Shown here: positions 38,101 to 51,500 of the stretch, piece by piece
Position numbering within the stretch: the first letter of the stretch is position 1
Layout of the letters: each line of letters begins with the position of its first letter
Assembly (NCBI GenBank): GCA_016165875.1
Contig: JABBOT010000003.1
Coordinates: forward strand, 31,353,663-31,417,662
Direction: 5' to 3'
Length of the DNA: 64,000 nucleotides
Source of the DNA: Acanthopleura granulata
Lineage: Eukaryota > Mollusca > Polyplacophora > Chitonida > Chitonidae
Made by a program: the position numbers and the translations under genes
Notes under the pieces: model-generated
What the model was told of the DNA's origin: nothing
Databases searched by the model: none
The model's input: the letters and a program-made list of their open reading frames with translations, nothing else

Positions 38101-41100
38101 TAAACACATAAATGGGGGCCTCCGTGGCTCATTCGGTTAGCGCGCTAGCACAGTGCAATGACCCAAAGCCTCGAACCATTGTGGTCACAGTGAGTTCAAG
38201 TCCAGCTCATGCTGGCTTCCTCTCCGGCTGTATGTGCGAAATTTTGCCAGCAACCTGGGAATGGTCATGGGTTTCCCCGAGGCTCTGCCAAGTTTCCTTC
38301 CACCGTAATCTGTCTGCCGTCGTATAAGTGAAATATTCTAGAGTACGGCGTAAAACACCAATTAAATCAATAAATAAATAAACCTAGATATTTGTTCACG
38401 ATAGTTAGGAATTAATTTGTTTTTTCTATTGTTATATATGTACCTTTTTATTAATTTATGTATTTGATTGGTGTTTTACGCCACACTGAAGAATATTTCA
38501 CTTATATATTCTGCCTTATGGTGGGAGGAAACTGTGCAGAGCCCAGAGGAAACCCACAACCATCTGCAGGTTGCTGGAGGACCTTCCACTTACAACCAGA
38601 GTGGAGGGCCCTATACCCCAATTTCTCAACCTTTCCACATATGATAGAGCAACTTTCAGTGCCATATATGCACACTCTTAATTTGAGTTTGGAGACAAAA
38701 ACTACATTGGTTGGCTTGACCAGTATCAAGGCTTCACAAAAACTAGAATTTTATCAGTCAACACAGAATAATAGCTTCAGAATATGCTTGAATAAACACC
38801 TTGCAAACATGGGAAAAAAGATTGAAGAATTACAGTACTTATGTTACATTGAAGAAAATAAGATGATTTTATTGAGTGACATTGCTTTATTGATTTCTGT
38901 GATTTTTTTTTTTTTGTTTTTTTTTTGTTTTTTTCAGATATCCTAATTTAAATTCCAAATTCTTCAAGCCAGAGCAGATGCGACGGTTGTATGATTGTGG
39001 TGATGCGTCAGCAAAAGATGAGGTGTTTGAGCTGCCAACCAAGAGAGCTAGAAATGGTGAGAAAAAATGCCTCATGAAAACATTGTGATTCCGTTTAACC
39101 CAAGTTGGGTTGTACTTAAGTATAAAAGTATCAGCCCAATCTTGGTACCCCCATGTCGTGTGCCTTGCCAGTCTTGGTCATGCTGTTGTTTTGTGTATTT
39201 GTCCAATTCAGTGTGTTCAGATGTTCCATCAAAACAGCATAAAATAAGTACTGGTATTGAGGAACATTATTGTGATGTGACTAACATGACAATAATGTTC
39301 AAGAGAGCAAAAATCGCAGGGAAGCAGAGTACGTTATGCACATGTACATTATACCTAATAAATTTTTCTGACAAATATTTTGTGAGACCTTGTTTCGTTG
39401 TGTGTAATTTGTGGTATCTGGTTGCACACTGCTGCATGGCAGAAACTGACATGTGTTTTAGGCCTGATGTCTGACAGTAAATTTTAACAGGGCATCAGGT
39501 ATTTCTGCTACAGTGATTTTTACCTGAGATTACTTGGGCTTTTTGTCTTCATCTGATAATGCTGGACTTTTTCAGAAGAGTTTATTGATAGCTACACGCT
39601 GTTGCGGTGGTGCCAGAACTTGTTAAACTCTGGGAAATACTACAGTGTGCATGTGACTGACTTCACTGCGTCTTGGAAGAGTGGGCTGGCCCTATGTGCT
39701 CTTATACATACCTTCAAACCAGAACTGATGTAAGTGGTTCAAGTAAACTAATAACTTTTGTCTTGTATGTACTGAAATGAGTAACACACATGATGTTATG
39801 ATAAATAGAGATGCTAGACACTTTTGTATAATACGAAAATATTGTCATATTGTGTTTTGGTAAAGATTGGTGGTGTTTCTATCAATTATAGTTATGGTCC
39901 TTGCAAAATGGAACATGCTGTTTTAATTTTATCTTTCCAGCTTAGTAAATTGCAAGTAAAATTTAACTTCAGGGCTCTTTTACAAATATCATAGGCATGG
40001 TTAATATCTGCTGCTCTGTTTCCAGTGACTTCAAAAGTCTCTCAGCCGAAAATGTTGCAGCAAACAATCAGTTGGTAAGTTCAGTCTTCTTTTTTGAAAT
40101 AGTTAATGTACACATGAATGCAAATATTGCAGCTATAACTCTCTTTCAAGAGTTACCTCCCTTCATTTGCAAAACTTCAGGTTAGTGTCTCGAGAAGGTT
40201 GATATCCCCTCCTTTGGAATGGTGTTGCCGTAGATTAAGTGTTCTGATGCCTGTATTTCTCATTCAGATGAGATTATGTTTAATATTGTATGTGGTAGGA
40301 AAATCGATCTATGTAAAACGTATAACGATATGTAACTGTGTCAGTACTTTATCAATCATGTGAACCAATCTGATCCTCAATAGGCATTTGACGTAGCCCA
40401 GAAGGAGCTGGGTGTTCAACCTGTGATGTCAGGGGAAGACATGGCCAACTGTGAAGTCCCTGACAAGCTCACCATGGTCTCCTACCTCTCTCAACTCTAT
40501 GATGTCCTCAAGAAAGAAACTCTGCCATTACGTAAGTCAGAACGTCACATCTGGAAAATCGATTGCTCTTGATCATCTTAGCAGAACATTCTAGTATTTT
40601 GTTGAAAATTAATGTGTGAGCTTTTTGCTTTATGAAACTAAATTTTTAATGACATGATTTTATACCATTATCCTTTAACTTGAACATAAACCACTGTAGT
40701 ATTATCAGCTCCAAGGCTCCGTAAAACAACCATGTCATTGTACAGAGAGACATCATTGTGCTACGGCAATGTCACTACTTGCAAACCACATCTTGCATTT
40801 GGAATACTTTGCCATTGACTAGTATCGCGTTCTCTTGTTCAGCTGACATTCCCAAGCCGGCCATACTGGATGAGGGTACAGCCCTAGGCACAAAATCCCC
40901 CACCCGAAAGGTGTCTCTGCTCAATAGGCTCAGTAACAGATTTTCCAAAGCCAAGAAGGTAAAATTAAGCAAGATACATCTTCTTTTTGTCGAAAAAATT
41001 TGTTGATCACAGCATGTGGATAAAAGGGTTGTTAAAGTTTAGGCTGTTTTCTGCAGAATTTCACATGGGAGAAGAAACAGTTTTAGATAATTATGTAGGT

Positions 41101-42510
41101 ATTGCTTCAGAAATCAAATTGACAATATACAGTGTAGTGGAAAAACAGGTAGCTTTACAGGAAGAAGTGCACGACAACTTTTTGTCAAGTGTGAAAGTGT
41201 TTCATTTCCTTTCAAATGCGTTTTACATGATATTTATGTTGAATAATGAAAGATCTGGAAGTAAAAGATTTTAAAAAGAGTACAGTTTCATTCCTGACAT
41301 TAAACTGGACAGGGAGTAACATTATGATTTCAACTTTGTGGTGTTTATTTTCTGCAGAGAAAAGACAAAGATGATGTTACAGACAGTCACACACCTACTT
41401 TTGGCAGCAAGAGGTATCGTGAAGAGAAGGAGGTAAGGATTGAGGATTGATAATAAGTGTGGAAACTGCTATTGTTCAAAAACATTAACACTCAATTCAA
41501 GCATCAGTATGAGTTAAGCTAGTGGACTGTTGCCCTCTGCAGTTGACATCTTGAATCTGGTAATGTATCAGGTAGAGGATGCTGGGTTTCTCTGAACTCT
41601 GCTGCATTTCCTTCACACATAAACCAGACTCTTATCATAGAACTGAAATATTCTGGCTGAGTGTGACTTGATACCTCTATGGAACAAATGCATCTTTTTT
41701 CTGAAATATTCAAAACAATGTCAACTCATTTAACTAATTCAGTGTTGAATATTCTGAAATGAGGACAAAACTAAAGCCAGGTGAAGTACTATGACACGCA
41801 CTTTTTTGTGTTTTGCAGAATGATGTGATGCTGACTGGTTATAACAAGGTCCCGATGGAGGAGTTGAGGAACAAGCTGGTGTTGGGGAACAAGCTGGATG
41901 ACGCCATTAAGCGGCCAGCGAACAAGGACCTTCAGGGAAACGTCAGTGTCAAGCAGATGGGAGAACTGCTTGTCTCCAAATTCCGTGGACATGATCTCAA
42001 TAATGCTGACTCAGGCAAACGTGTGGTAAATATTTGTATTTCTGGGGTCTCTCTTGCTCAGTCAGCTAAGTGTGATCTAACCTTCACCCAGAAAGTCCAG
42101 GCCTAAATCCAGCACTAAAACCAGGTGTGACTGCAACCTCTAGTGAGGAGGTTTGGCAGCTACAAGGGAGACTCTGGTGATTTTGTCAGGCACTTTGATT
42201 TCTTCTGTCCATAAACGTGACCACTTTTGTATGATGAGCCCTTCTGGAGCATTCGACTAAACATCAATTTAAATCAACAAGTAAATTATTGGGGTAGCTG
42301 GGGATTCGGGCAAAGAGGTTTGTTGAGCGTCAAGTATCAAATGTCAATTGAAGTACATGCATTCTTTAGTATGATATGAAAAAGAAAATATAAAACACCA
42401 AAGAAATAAATGGCTAAGAAAGGCCTTCACCATTGATGTCACTGGTGTGTTGCGGTAATGGTTATGGAAAAGTGTCCCAAAATTACTGATGTTTGAAATC
42501 TGAACAGGAA

Positions 42511-42544
<34 letters not shown>

Positions 42545-45500
42545 GAGAGAGATAGGAAAGAGCAAAATAGATTGAGATGTAAATGAATTAAACCTTCCAG
42601 CACACGTAAGGAGCCATAACAACCTGGAAAAGCTAAGAAATTGAAAGTAACATTTTCTAGGCTGCGAAAAGATTGGAAATTTAGGCATTCTGTAGTTAAG
42701 CCTGAAAAAGAATTGAAACTTGGAACTGTCCTGCCATGTGCACTGTGGCCTGATACATAAACAGAGTGTAATACAAACCGGAGTCCTTTCATATGTACTG
42801 AAATTCTCTTGGAGAAGTCTTCCCAGCATTCTGGTAATTACTTGATGTTCAGCTCTGTATAACTAAGAAGGTCACTTTACATTGCTTTAAGCTTATATTC
42901 GCTGTTAACTATTTATTCTAAGCTTTCTGGAAAAGGCTAATTTCGAAAATCGTTAAGAACCCTGCTTCATATTGTCTTGCATGCCCTTACCCTTGTGTTT
43001 TGCATGTTTGACTGCTTGTTTCAGAACGGTCGCTCGATGCCGCAGCCTCTGATGGCAGCCCAGCCAGCCAGCGAGTTCTGTGTGTTCTGTAAGAAGCGTG
43101 TGTACCTGATGGAGAGGATGAGTGCTGAAGGACTGTTCTTCCACAGGGGCTGTTTGAAGTGTGCCTACTGTGCAGTCTCCCTCAGGCTTGGCAACTACTC
43201 CTTTGAGAAGTCACCTGCGGGTGAACGTAAGTAACTTGACATTAGCACACAGTGAAAACTCATAAACATGCATGATATCTGGATGTACTTACCAGTGTTC
43301 TGACTCCACCTCTGTTCTGACACCTCTTTCTGACAAAGTGGTTTGACCATGTTTTCCATGTTATTTATTACTGGATAAAGTCTCTTGGAGCATACCACTT
43401 TCACTAAAGGGGTGTTTTCAAAAATGTCAGGCACCTATTTTGCAGCCTGGTCTTGTGTTCCAAACTTTTGAGTGCACTGATAACATTTCAAGACTAAATA
43501 TGTCTTGTGACCTGTGGGCATTAAAGTTTTGTAAGTGTGTTGTAAACCAGTATTTTGTTTTCCATAGTTCATAAGATATGATAATCCTCTCAACCTTAGG
43601 TAGAATGCTGTCATGGATTATCTTTATTGTAAACATCAGAATCAATGCACTAGATTACTTTTTCAGAACGTTGCTTTTACATACTAAAATACATGTAATT
43701 TAAAACAGTAACAGGCATATGTACAAAGGAATTTTGCTGGAACCTAGTCCTAACTTGTACCAAGGCATGAAAGTCGTACTGGATCGGACTGTTTTCTCTT
43801 CCCTAGCTCTCTTCTATTGTTTCCGTCACTTTGGAATGATGATGTCAAGGTCAAGACGAAAGCGTAACTTCGAAGAAGCAGATGATATCAAGGTATTAAA
43901 ATGATTTTCTCTATGGAAACAAGTGATATCCATATCTTTATGGCAGATGTTAATATCATTTCGCAGGATTATGATTCTCTTAATTGGTTCTGAATAGCAA
44001 AAGCACAGGAATCGAGCCATAAAGCAGGCCGTATTAAGGTGTTATTCAATTAATTTAATAAACAAGAGCATTTTGAATACATGTACACTCTCGTTTTTTT
44101 TTTTTAAATTCCGTTTTGTGTAGTTATCATTATCCAAACATGTAGATGTTATACACTGTGTCGAGGGGGTTAGCGCTCCAGTGCGGTGTAATGACCCAGT
44201 GCCTACCACTAGTGTGGCCACTGTGAGTTCAAGCCCAGCTTATGCAGGCTTCCTTTTTCCGGCTGTATGTGAAAAGGTCTGCCAGCAACCTGCAGATGGC
44301 CATGGGTTTCCCCCGAGCTCCCCAGGGTTTCCTACCACCATAATGCAGGCTGCCAGTGTATAAGGGAAATATTCTTAAATAAATAAATAAAATAATAGAT
44401 TGTACACATATTCATCATTCTCTTTTAGAATAATATTGAAGATACAGACGAAGTTGACGCCAATCCAGGTGTAAAACTATCACCAGCAGAGAAGAAAACA
44501 CCTCCTCATTTAATCACAGGTAAGAACAGGTGTCATATTTTAGGCACCTCAGAGGCCTGATACCACATTCTCCAACTTTTTGTCTAAAATGCAATTTATC
44601 TACTATAATTTATGATTTATGGTGATATATTTAAAGAATTAGATGAACATTAGGGAAATCAGTTTAAGAATTGCTTGTGAAACATAAAGCAGATCAAATA
44701 TAGGCTGAGTTAAGTCGTATTTGGATGATTTTTTGGGTATTTGGAAGATCTGACAGTATGCTGTATTATGTAAGGTTAATAGTTCTTGCACAAGAAATGC
44801 TTCCTTGTTTCCTGGCTTGTTTTTGTCATGATTTAGTTGAAATACTGCCATTGTGGTGTTCAGCACCAAGCATTCATTCCATATTTTATAATGGTTTGTT
44901 TGAATGTAGGTCTCACCGTCCCAGAAGAACCATTCCCACAGGCCATGAGAACTCCTGAAAGAGTGGAGTTTGAGAACTCTCTAGAAGGAGAGGAAGAAAC
45001 AGAAGAGGAGCAGACGGAGCACAATCTCCGCTCCTCTATATCATGTGACCTGTTGCTAGGAGAGGAGGAGGAAGGGGAGGAAGAGTCTGATTCAGAGTGA
45101 GTTATGAATAAAATGAGAAATCCACGTAACTAAATACAGTCGTTTGAAATTCATGCGAAAAAGGAGGGTTTAGAGTTGGGCATGAAGACTGCAATAACCA
45201 GTGTGACGTACCACAGGCTCACTGTCAGCACATTTGTGGCACACTTTCAGCATTCCACTGCAGATTACACTTCGTGGCCCACTTGCATGAAGCCCTCTCA
45301 ACGTTACGAGCACATAGCTGCCGTATCTACGGCACTGGTTGCTGTGGTAGTTACATGCTCTTAACACTAAGAACGCTTCGTGCACATGGGCCCAAGTTTT
45401 TATTTAGAGAAAGCAGAGAGCCGTCTGCAAACCACTGCCTTCAGGCAAGTACCTAACAAACCTCCTGACATTAAATTGTAGTGCCCGGAGAATATATTTT

Positions 45501-48500
45501 TTTGTAGCACAAAGTTTTACAAATGCTGTCGTAGTAGTAGTTGTTGTAGTAGTAGTTGTTGTTTCCAGCTGAATGAGCCCTAAGTTGTTGAAATAAGTGA
45601 GTAAAGGAAATTTTCTTCTCAAAGTCACATGTAAGTTAAAGTGCTGTGCCCATTTGCAGGAAGCCCTCTTAATACGAGCATGTAACAACCATGGCAACCA
45701 GCACTGTATGCATTGCGTTGCCATGGCAGCTACGTGCTCATAACGCTAAGAGGGCTTTGGCCAAGTGGTTCCAGCTGTTCATCTGCCAAGAGATTTTTTT
45801 TTTTTTTTTTTCTGCAACCAAGCACGCGTTATCTTTCTGTTTAGATAGGTTTTGTACGTCACTAAATCACGATCAGTTATTAGAACAAGCAGGTAGGGTT
45901 GTGTTGAGTACACGGTTGTATGTTCTCTTCTTACCTCACCTTTGCAGCGACGAGTTGACACAAATGGAACTGGCACAAATCCTTAACCAGTGGTATGATA
46001 CATGTACATGTTCTGTGCCCAGGTTCTGTGTGGTTGATGCGATTGTTTTGTGGTTGTGATACATGTGCACGGTTATTCATACGTTACAGAGTGAAGAATT
46101 ATAATACATGTGTAAACAGTGAATAAGTTTAGTATCATATGAGTAAAGCTGAAGTCCTTTCTTTACCAGTATCTGTTATATAGTATCAATATGGGTGTAA
46201 GTCGATAAAGAGGAAGTAGATCATGTAGTACACCGTATGTTTAGAAGGAGACATCTTTTAAAGGGAATTTACATATTCTTGAGTACATACATTCTTGAAA
46301 CACCGATCAAATAAATAAATTGAGGGGAATTCAGCTAAGTTTTCTGATCTTAGTTAGTGGTATTAGAATGTGAGCATGTGACAAACTTGCCAGTCAGAAT
46401 CTACTCACATGACTGATGGAAAATTATTTACTTAATATTCATACTGGTATGCACAGTGTTTGATCTTGGAAGACACAAGGACTTCACCTCTTCGTTTAAT
46501 AATTTGGAATTAGTAATTTCTTGACACTGAAGAACACTGATCTGCTTTGATTTCACATCATTTTGATCAGCATGCGTAATTTTTTTGGCAGATGTTAAAA
46601 AAATTATGCCCAGAAATATAGATTGAAGGATTATAGCACTTGTAATAATTGTCAGAGTGTGGCCTTAGCTTTTGTCGTAGAGTGTGTTAGCTTTTATATT
46701 TACATGAAGTTCACTGTATTGTTGTTGGTCACTAGTCAGTCTAGAACTGTTTGACTTTATTAATAGTTTAATGCATGGTTTTCAGTTCAAGATTGTGGCA
46801 ATTGGTAATGTCTTACTTTAGATTTACTGATCTTGTGTGCCAAATTTTGCCCGTTTGTTTCATCATGATCCAGTTGTGAGTGCCTGTATAATATACATGT
46901 AATTGGCAGTCAGTGTTTGTATCATTGCGTATAAAATAAAAAAATTTCAAGGTGAAAATGTAGTAGATAGGTGGAGAGATATTTTTGTCCACGTTGGTGG
47001 TGATTAAATGCTAATCTGTTTTTATGTGGTTGAAAGTGATCATTTGGCAATAAACTAAAAAACACATCAAGTGGAATGATTTTACATGTGGAATATGAAA
47101 CTTTTTGCAGTTTCCAAGCACATTTATTTAAGGATGTGTTATATATACACATGCAGATAACTGGAAGGTCCACCAGCAACTTCCAGATGGTTGTGGGTTT
47201 CACCCGGGCTATGTCCCGTTTCCTCAGACTATAACGCTGTTATATAAGTGTAATATTCTTAAGTATGGTGTAAAACACCAATGAAATAAATAAATAGAAC
47301 AGGGTCAGTTTTATGCTCAGATAATACAGTTGTCAAGGTAGCACAAACAGGTAATTTGTCACATATGGTCTAATGGTTGTCTGTTTGTGTGTGTGTCAGG
47401 TCCAGTGGAGAAGAAGACTTGGAAGATGAGGTGATGGCTGATGAGATTTCAGGGGCGAGGGAACTAGCCGCCACCTGGCAGAAACGACATTCCCGTGAGA
47501 ATTTGCTGGAAATTGATGATGAAGAGCTGTCGTCTGAAGATGAGGATGACACAGATGAAGGTACAGGCTTATTTATTGTGTGGTGCTTTTTATATGTCCA
47601 TAATCGTGGTAATACGAGTCATATATGCGTATTGTGGCATGTAAATGATTAGATGTTAACACTGTATGTACAGAAATGTTTCATTTAGAATTACAAGAAT
47701 TGTGTGCTTATTTTCTTTAGTAGTCTACCGTCAGATCAAATGAAAACCAGTCACAGTCAAACTTTTTATTATTTTAAGAGTTGTGCCCCTTTTTTGGATT
47801 CTGAAGTACTAGTTTGAGCAGTGACATTTTCACTTGGTGAAGTACAAACATCATTTTGGCTCAAATAACTCTCAGTGAATTGTTTCCAATATGCAAATCC
47901 AACACTTCATACAAACTTACTAATTGTAGAAGTTTTACAGCTAAAAATGTCAGTTATCTGTCTGTCTGACCTATCATCTTCCATATTAACATATCTTTCA
48001 AAATGCTACCCCTTCTACAGGTTTTGTCCGATTTCAGCGAAATTTGGTTCAAGTATGACTGCATCAAGATACATTTTTCATAGTGTCAGTTTTTAATTTT
48101 GATTTTCTATGGTCCTTCTTACTGCCAGTTATCTAAAATATGTTGATATATCTTTCAAAACGCTACTCCTTCTACAGTTTTTGTTTGATTTCACTTAGAA
48201 TTACTTTGAGTGTAGATATGTATGTAGTACTATCAATTTTCCATTTTGATGATCGGTTGTCCGTCTTTCTTCATCCGGCATATTTTAACGTTTCTTTCAA
48301 AAGAAACTGCTGTTACAGTTTATGTTCAATTTCAGTGAAACTTGGTACAGTTAATAATTTTGTCAGTGATAATTTTGTCCCGAACAGTATATTAAACTAC
48401 GTTAAAACATCAGAGACTCTGGTCATGTGACTTAATGTTGTACAGAACTCTGGTCGTTAATGACTGTTCTTCTTACTTTCAGTGTCAGATTATGATTCTG

Positions 48501-51500
48501 TGGATGAGGATGATGAAGGCAGCCTGACGGAGACTGAAAGTCGAAACGAGGAGCGTGATCGAGATAGTGAGGAGAATGTTGAACCCGGACTCAGAGAGGC
48601 CTCCCCTGTGAACACTCCCACCAGTCCCGCAGCCCTCAAAGCTGCCAGGGAAAGCTTCTTTGTGTCCGCCCCAGAGGTCGTCCGTCTCGACCCCTGGAGC
48701 ATGTTTGGTATGGGGAAAAAAGACGGGAAAACTCAAGAGGCTGAAACTGAGAAATCCGAAAACGGAGAGGTGAAAGACGAGTCTAAGCTCACGGGAGACA
48801 ACAATGGCAAGAGTCCAGAGAAACCCAAACGCCGGCGCCACAAGAAAAAGAATTACTCGCAACTGTCTGAGGAAGAGGAGAGTGATAGTCTGAGTGAAGG
48901 GAAGCGAGTTGGTCGAGGGAAGGTAGAAGAGAGGGAGGAGGCGGAAGAGGCTAGCGATGAGAATCTTGATAAGTCTGCTGTAAGCAGGGCGATGGAGCAG
49001 CTCCTGCAGGACCTGGATCAGGAGAAGGAGTCTCCTACCAGTGATGTGGAGGAGGAGGAGCAGCTGGAGGAGAATGCGCTTCACAATGTCAAGGTCAACG
49101 GTGGCCATGACACCAGCTCAACAGACAGAGATTACTTGGCCTCTGGAGAAGATAAGAACTCATCAGAGGAGGTGTTCATGCGTTCTTCACCCAGCAGGAG
49201 GAAGGCGGCCTCCAGCCCAGACGCTGATAGCGACACAGAGAGAGCAGTGCTAAACAGTGTAAGGCAGATGTCAGATGACGACACCATAGCTCTGGGTTCA
49301 GGCGAAGACACAATGAAAGCGCTAATGGACAGTTTGGAGGCCATGAATAAAGACACTGAGGATGTGGCTGCTGTGCCAGATGCTGCTAATGCTGAGTCAC
49401 CCGAGAACCTTCGCAACATAGACGACAGGTTTGTGACGACACGCGGCAGGAGGAAAAAGAAGCGCACGCGCAACCGTAAGACCTTGACGCCTCAATCCAG
49501 TGTAGCTGTGTCCACCACAAGTGATTCTGGGCCGTCCTCACCCAGTTCGTTGTCGGCGGAATTCGCTTATAACGAGCAGTTCCTTCAGAATGAGGAAGAC
49601 GGTGAGGATGAAAAGCCAGATGAGGATATGCTTCGAGATTATCAGCTGACACTGAGCCAAGCGCTAGGTGAGAATCATCCCGAAAGTGGACCAGAAAATG
49701 GACTTGTTAATAAGCCAACAGACTTTAATAGTACTACCTCAAATGTTGAAAAAGACGAGTACCAAATTGACAGTGTTAATACATTACCAGGTCTTGCAGA
49801 CTCTGAAAAACATGTACCGAAAGAGAAGCAAAGTCCAACAGGTGATGCCCTGAAACAAGAGGAAACTCCCAAAACAACAGAAACGGAGATCCAAAAAGAG
49901 AGAGAAATGCGAAACGACAGACGCTCCCCAGAGAAAAAGAAATCGAAGTCCAATATTGTTAGAAAGTTTCAGAGCAAACAGAAAATCAAAGAAAGTGAAA
50001 AAGTGCGAATTGCAAACACGGGTAAAGCCTTGAATGCCAGTATCGATGAGCCCGAAGATTCGGAACCCTTCTTCACACCCGCAGCCGTTAAATCAGCTGG
50101 TACGAAGAGTAAAACTAGTGGTAGTAGACCTGTCAGAAAGTTGCCAAACTTAAATAAGATTAAGACTAGTGATAAAAAGACTGATATTCCTGTTCCAATG
50201 TACAGTGCTTTTTCGCCCAAAACGCAGCAGAAAAACAAACCTGAGACAAGCAGTGCCCTAAGTGAACAACTTCCCTCTAAAAACACTGTCGGAGGTAAAA
50301 AGAAAATTAGTGTTGATAAAAAAAAGCTGGAATCAGATTCAAGTTCTCCTCAGATTCGAGAAGAGGGATCTTTCCCTGCAGAGCTAGGCAGGACAAAGAT
50401 CCCTTTGGACTCGAGTTTACGTGCTGATGAGCTGGCTGAGGAAGTAAGGAAGAGCATTGGAGACAGCATGGAGGATATCCCATTTGCAGATGATAGCTGC
50501 GGCGATGTGTCGCCCTCCGATGACGTTTTCTTCACTCCTCAGACCTCTGTGAGACCCTGTGTTCATCCAGGAAAAGCCCAGCGCATCCACACTGGCCAGG
50601 CCAAGCCTGAGGCGCGAAAGAGAATACTCCCTACCCCACGCAACGGCGATACGCCCGGAGTTCTTCCCCCTGAAAAAATCAAGGAGATCCAACAGGCAGA
50701 GATTGAAAAGGCGAAAGAAAAAGCAAGGGAGAAGGCCAGGTTAAAGAGCGATGAAGAGCTCGGTTTGAGAAATATGAACAGTTTTGGCGGAGTTCCTCCG
50801 CCGGTCAAACGACGAGGGCTAGGGAGGATTTCTGGGTCTGACACTGACAGGAGTGAGTTCTCCAGAGACAGCGATGATACACGAAGCCCGATGTCACCAC
50901 TCAGCCCTGAGAGCGAATCTGGAGATGGCAGCTCGTCCACTAAAAAGACCAAGAACAAACGCAAATCCAAGGCTCGAGGGTCTGACAGCAAGTCGTCTCA
51001 GGATGAACAGAAGAGTGACAGCTCCTCCGCCAGGAAAGACAAAGAGAAACGGAACTCTCTTTTGGCCATGTTGTTACCTTCCAAAACCGTCAACAAGGGG
51101 AAAGACATTATCTCGCCTGCAGTCAATGGGGAAGGCAATTCCAAGACCAAAACCCCTAAAACTGCTGAGAAGCATAAGAAAACCCCAAAATCTGGTGCCA
51201 AAAAGAAGGACAAGAAACGACGTCATGGATCGAAGGACAACTTGGATCAAGACTTGAGTGAGAACTTGCGAGACCTGAAGATTGGGTCCACAGTGTGGTA
51301 TGACAAGGACAGGGAAAGCCTGGCTTACCTCAGCTCACAGGCCAACAGGGCGCCCAAAGCAGAAGGTAAGGCTGGTAATCTTTGTTTGGTATTTTACAAA
51401 AAGAGTAGGTTCCTTATTATATGCATATGTATTGTAGCATTACAGTGGTTTCAAACAGGAGAAAGTGTACATTTTATTTACATGTATACGTAGGAATCAA

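Noticed and set aside
42344..42829. 161-codon minus-strand frame
   Set aside because: It contains a long Phe run from the A27 tract and has no domain.
48485..49108. 207-codon open frame on the minus strand
   Set aside because: It is antisense to the acidic/serine-rich MICAL exon 20 and stays open because of codon composition. It has no domain.
51366..51493. Extension of exon 20 as the normal reading frame
   Set aside because: GTAAGG at 51366 is a good donor and exon 21 continues in phase with a conserved sequence. The extension is intron read-through.
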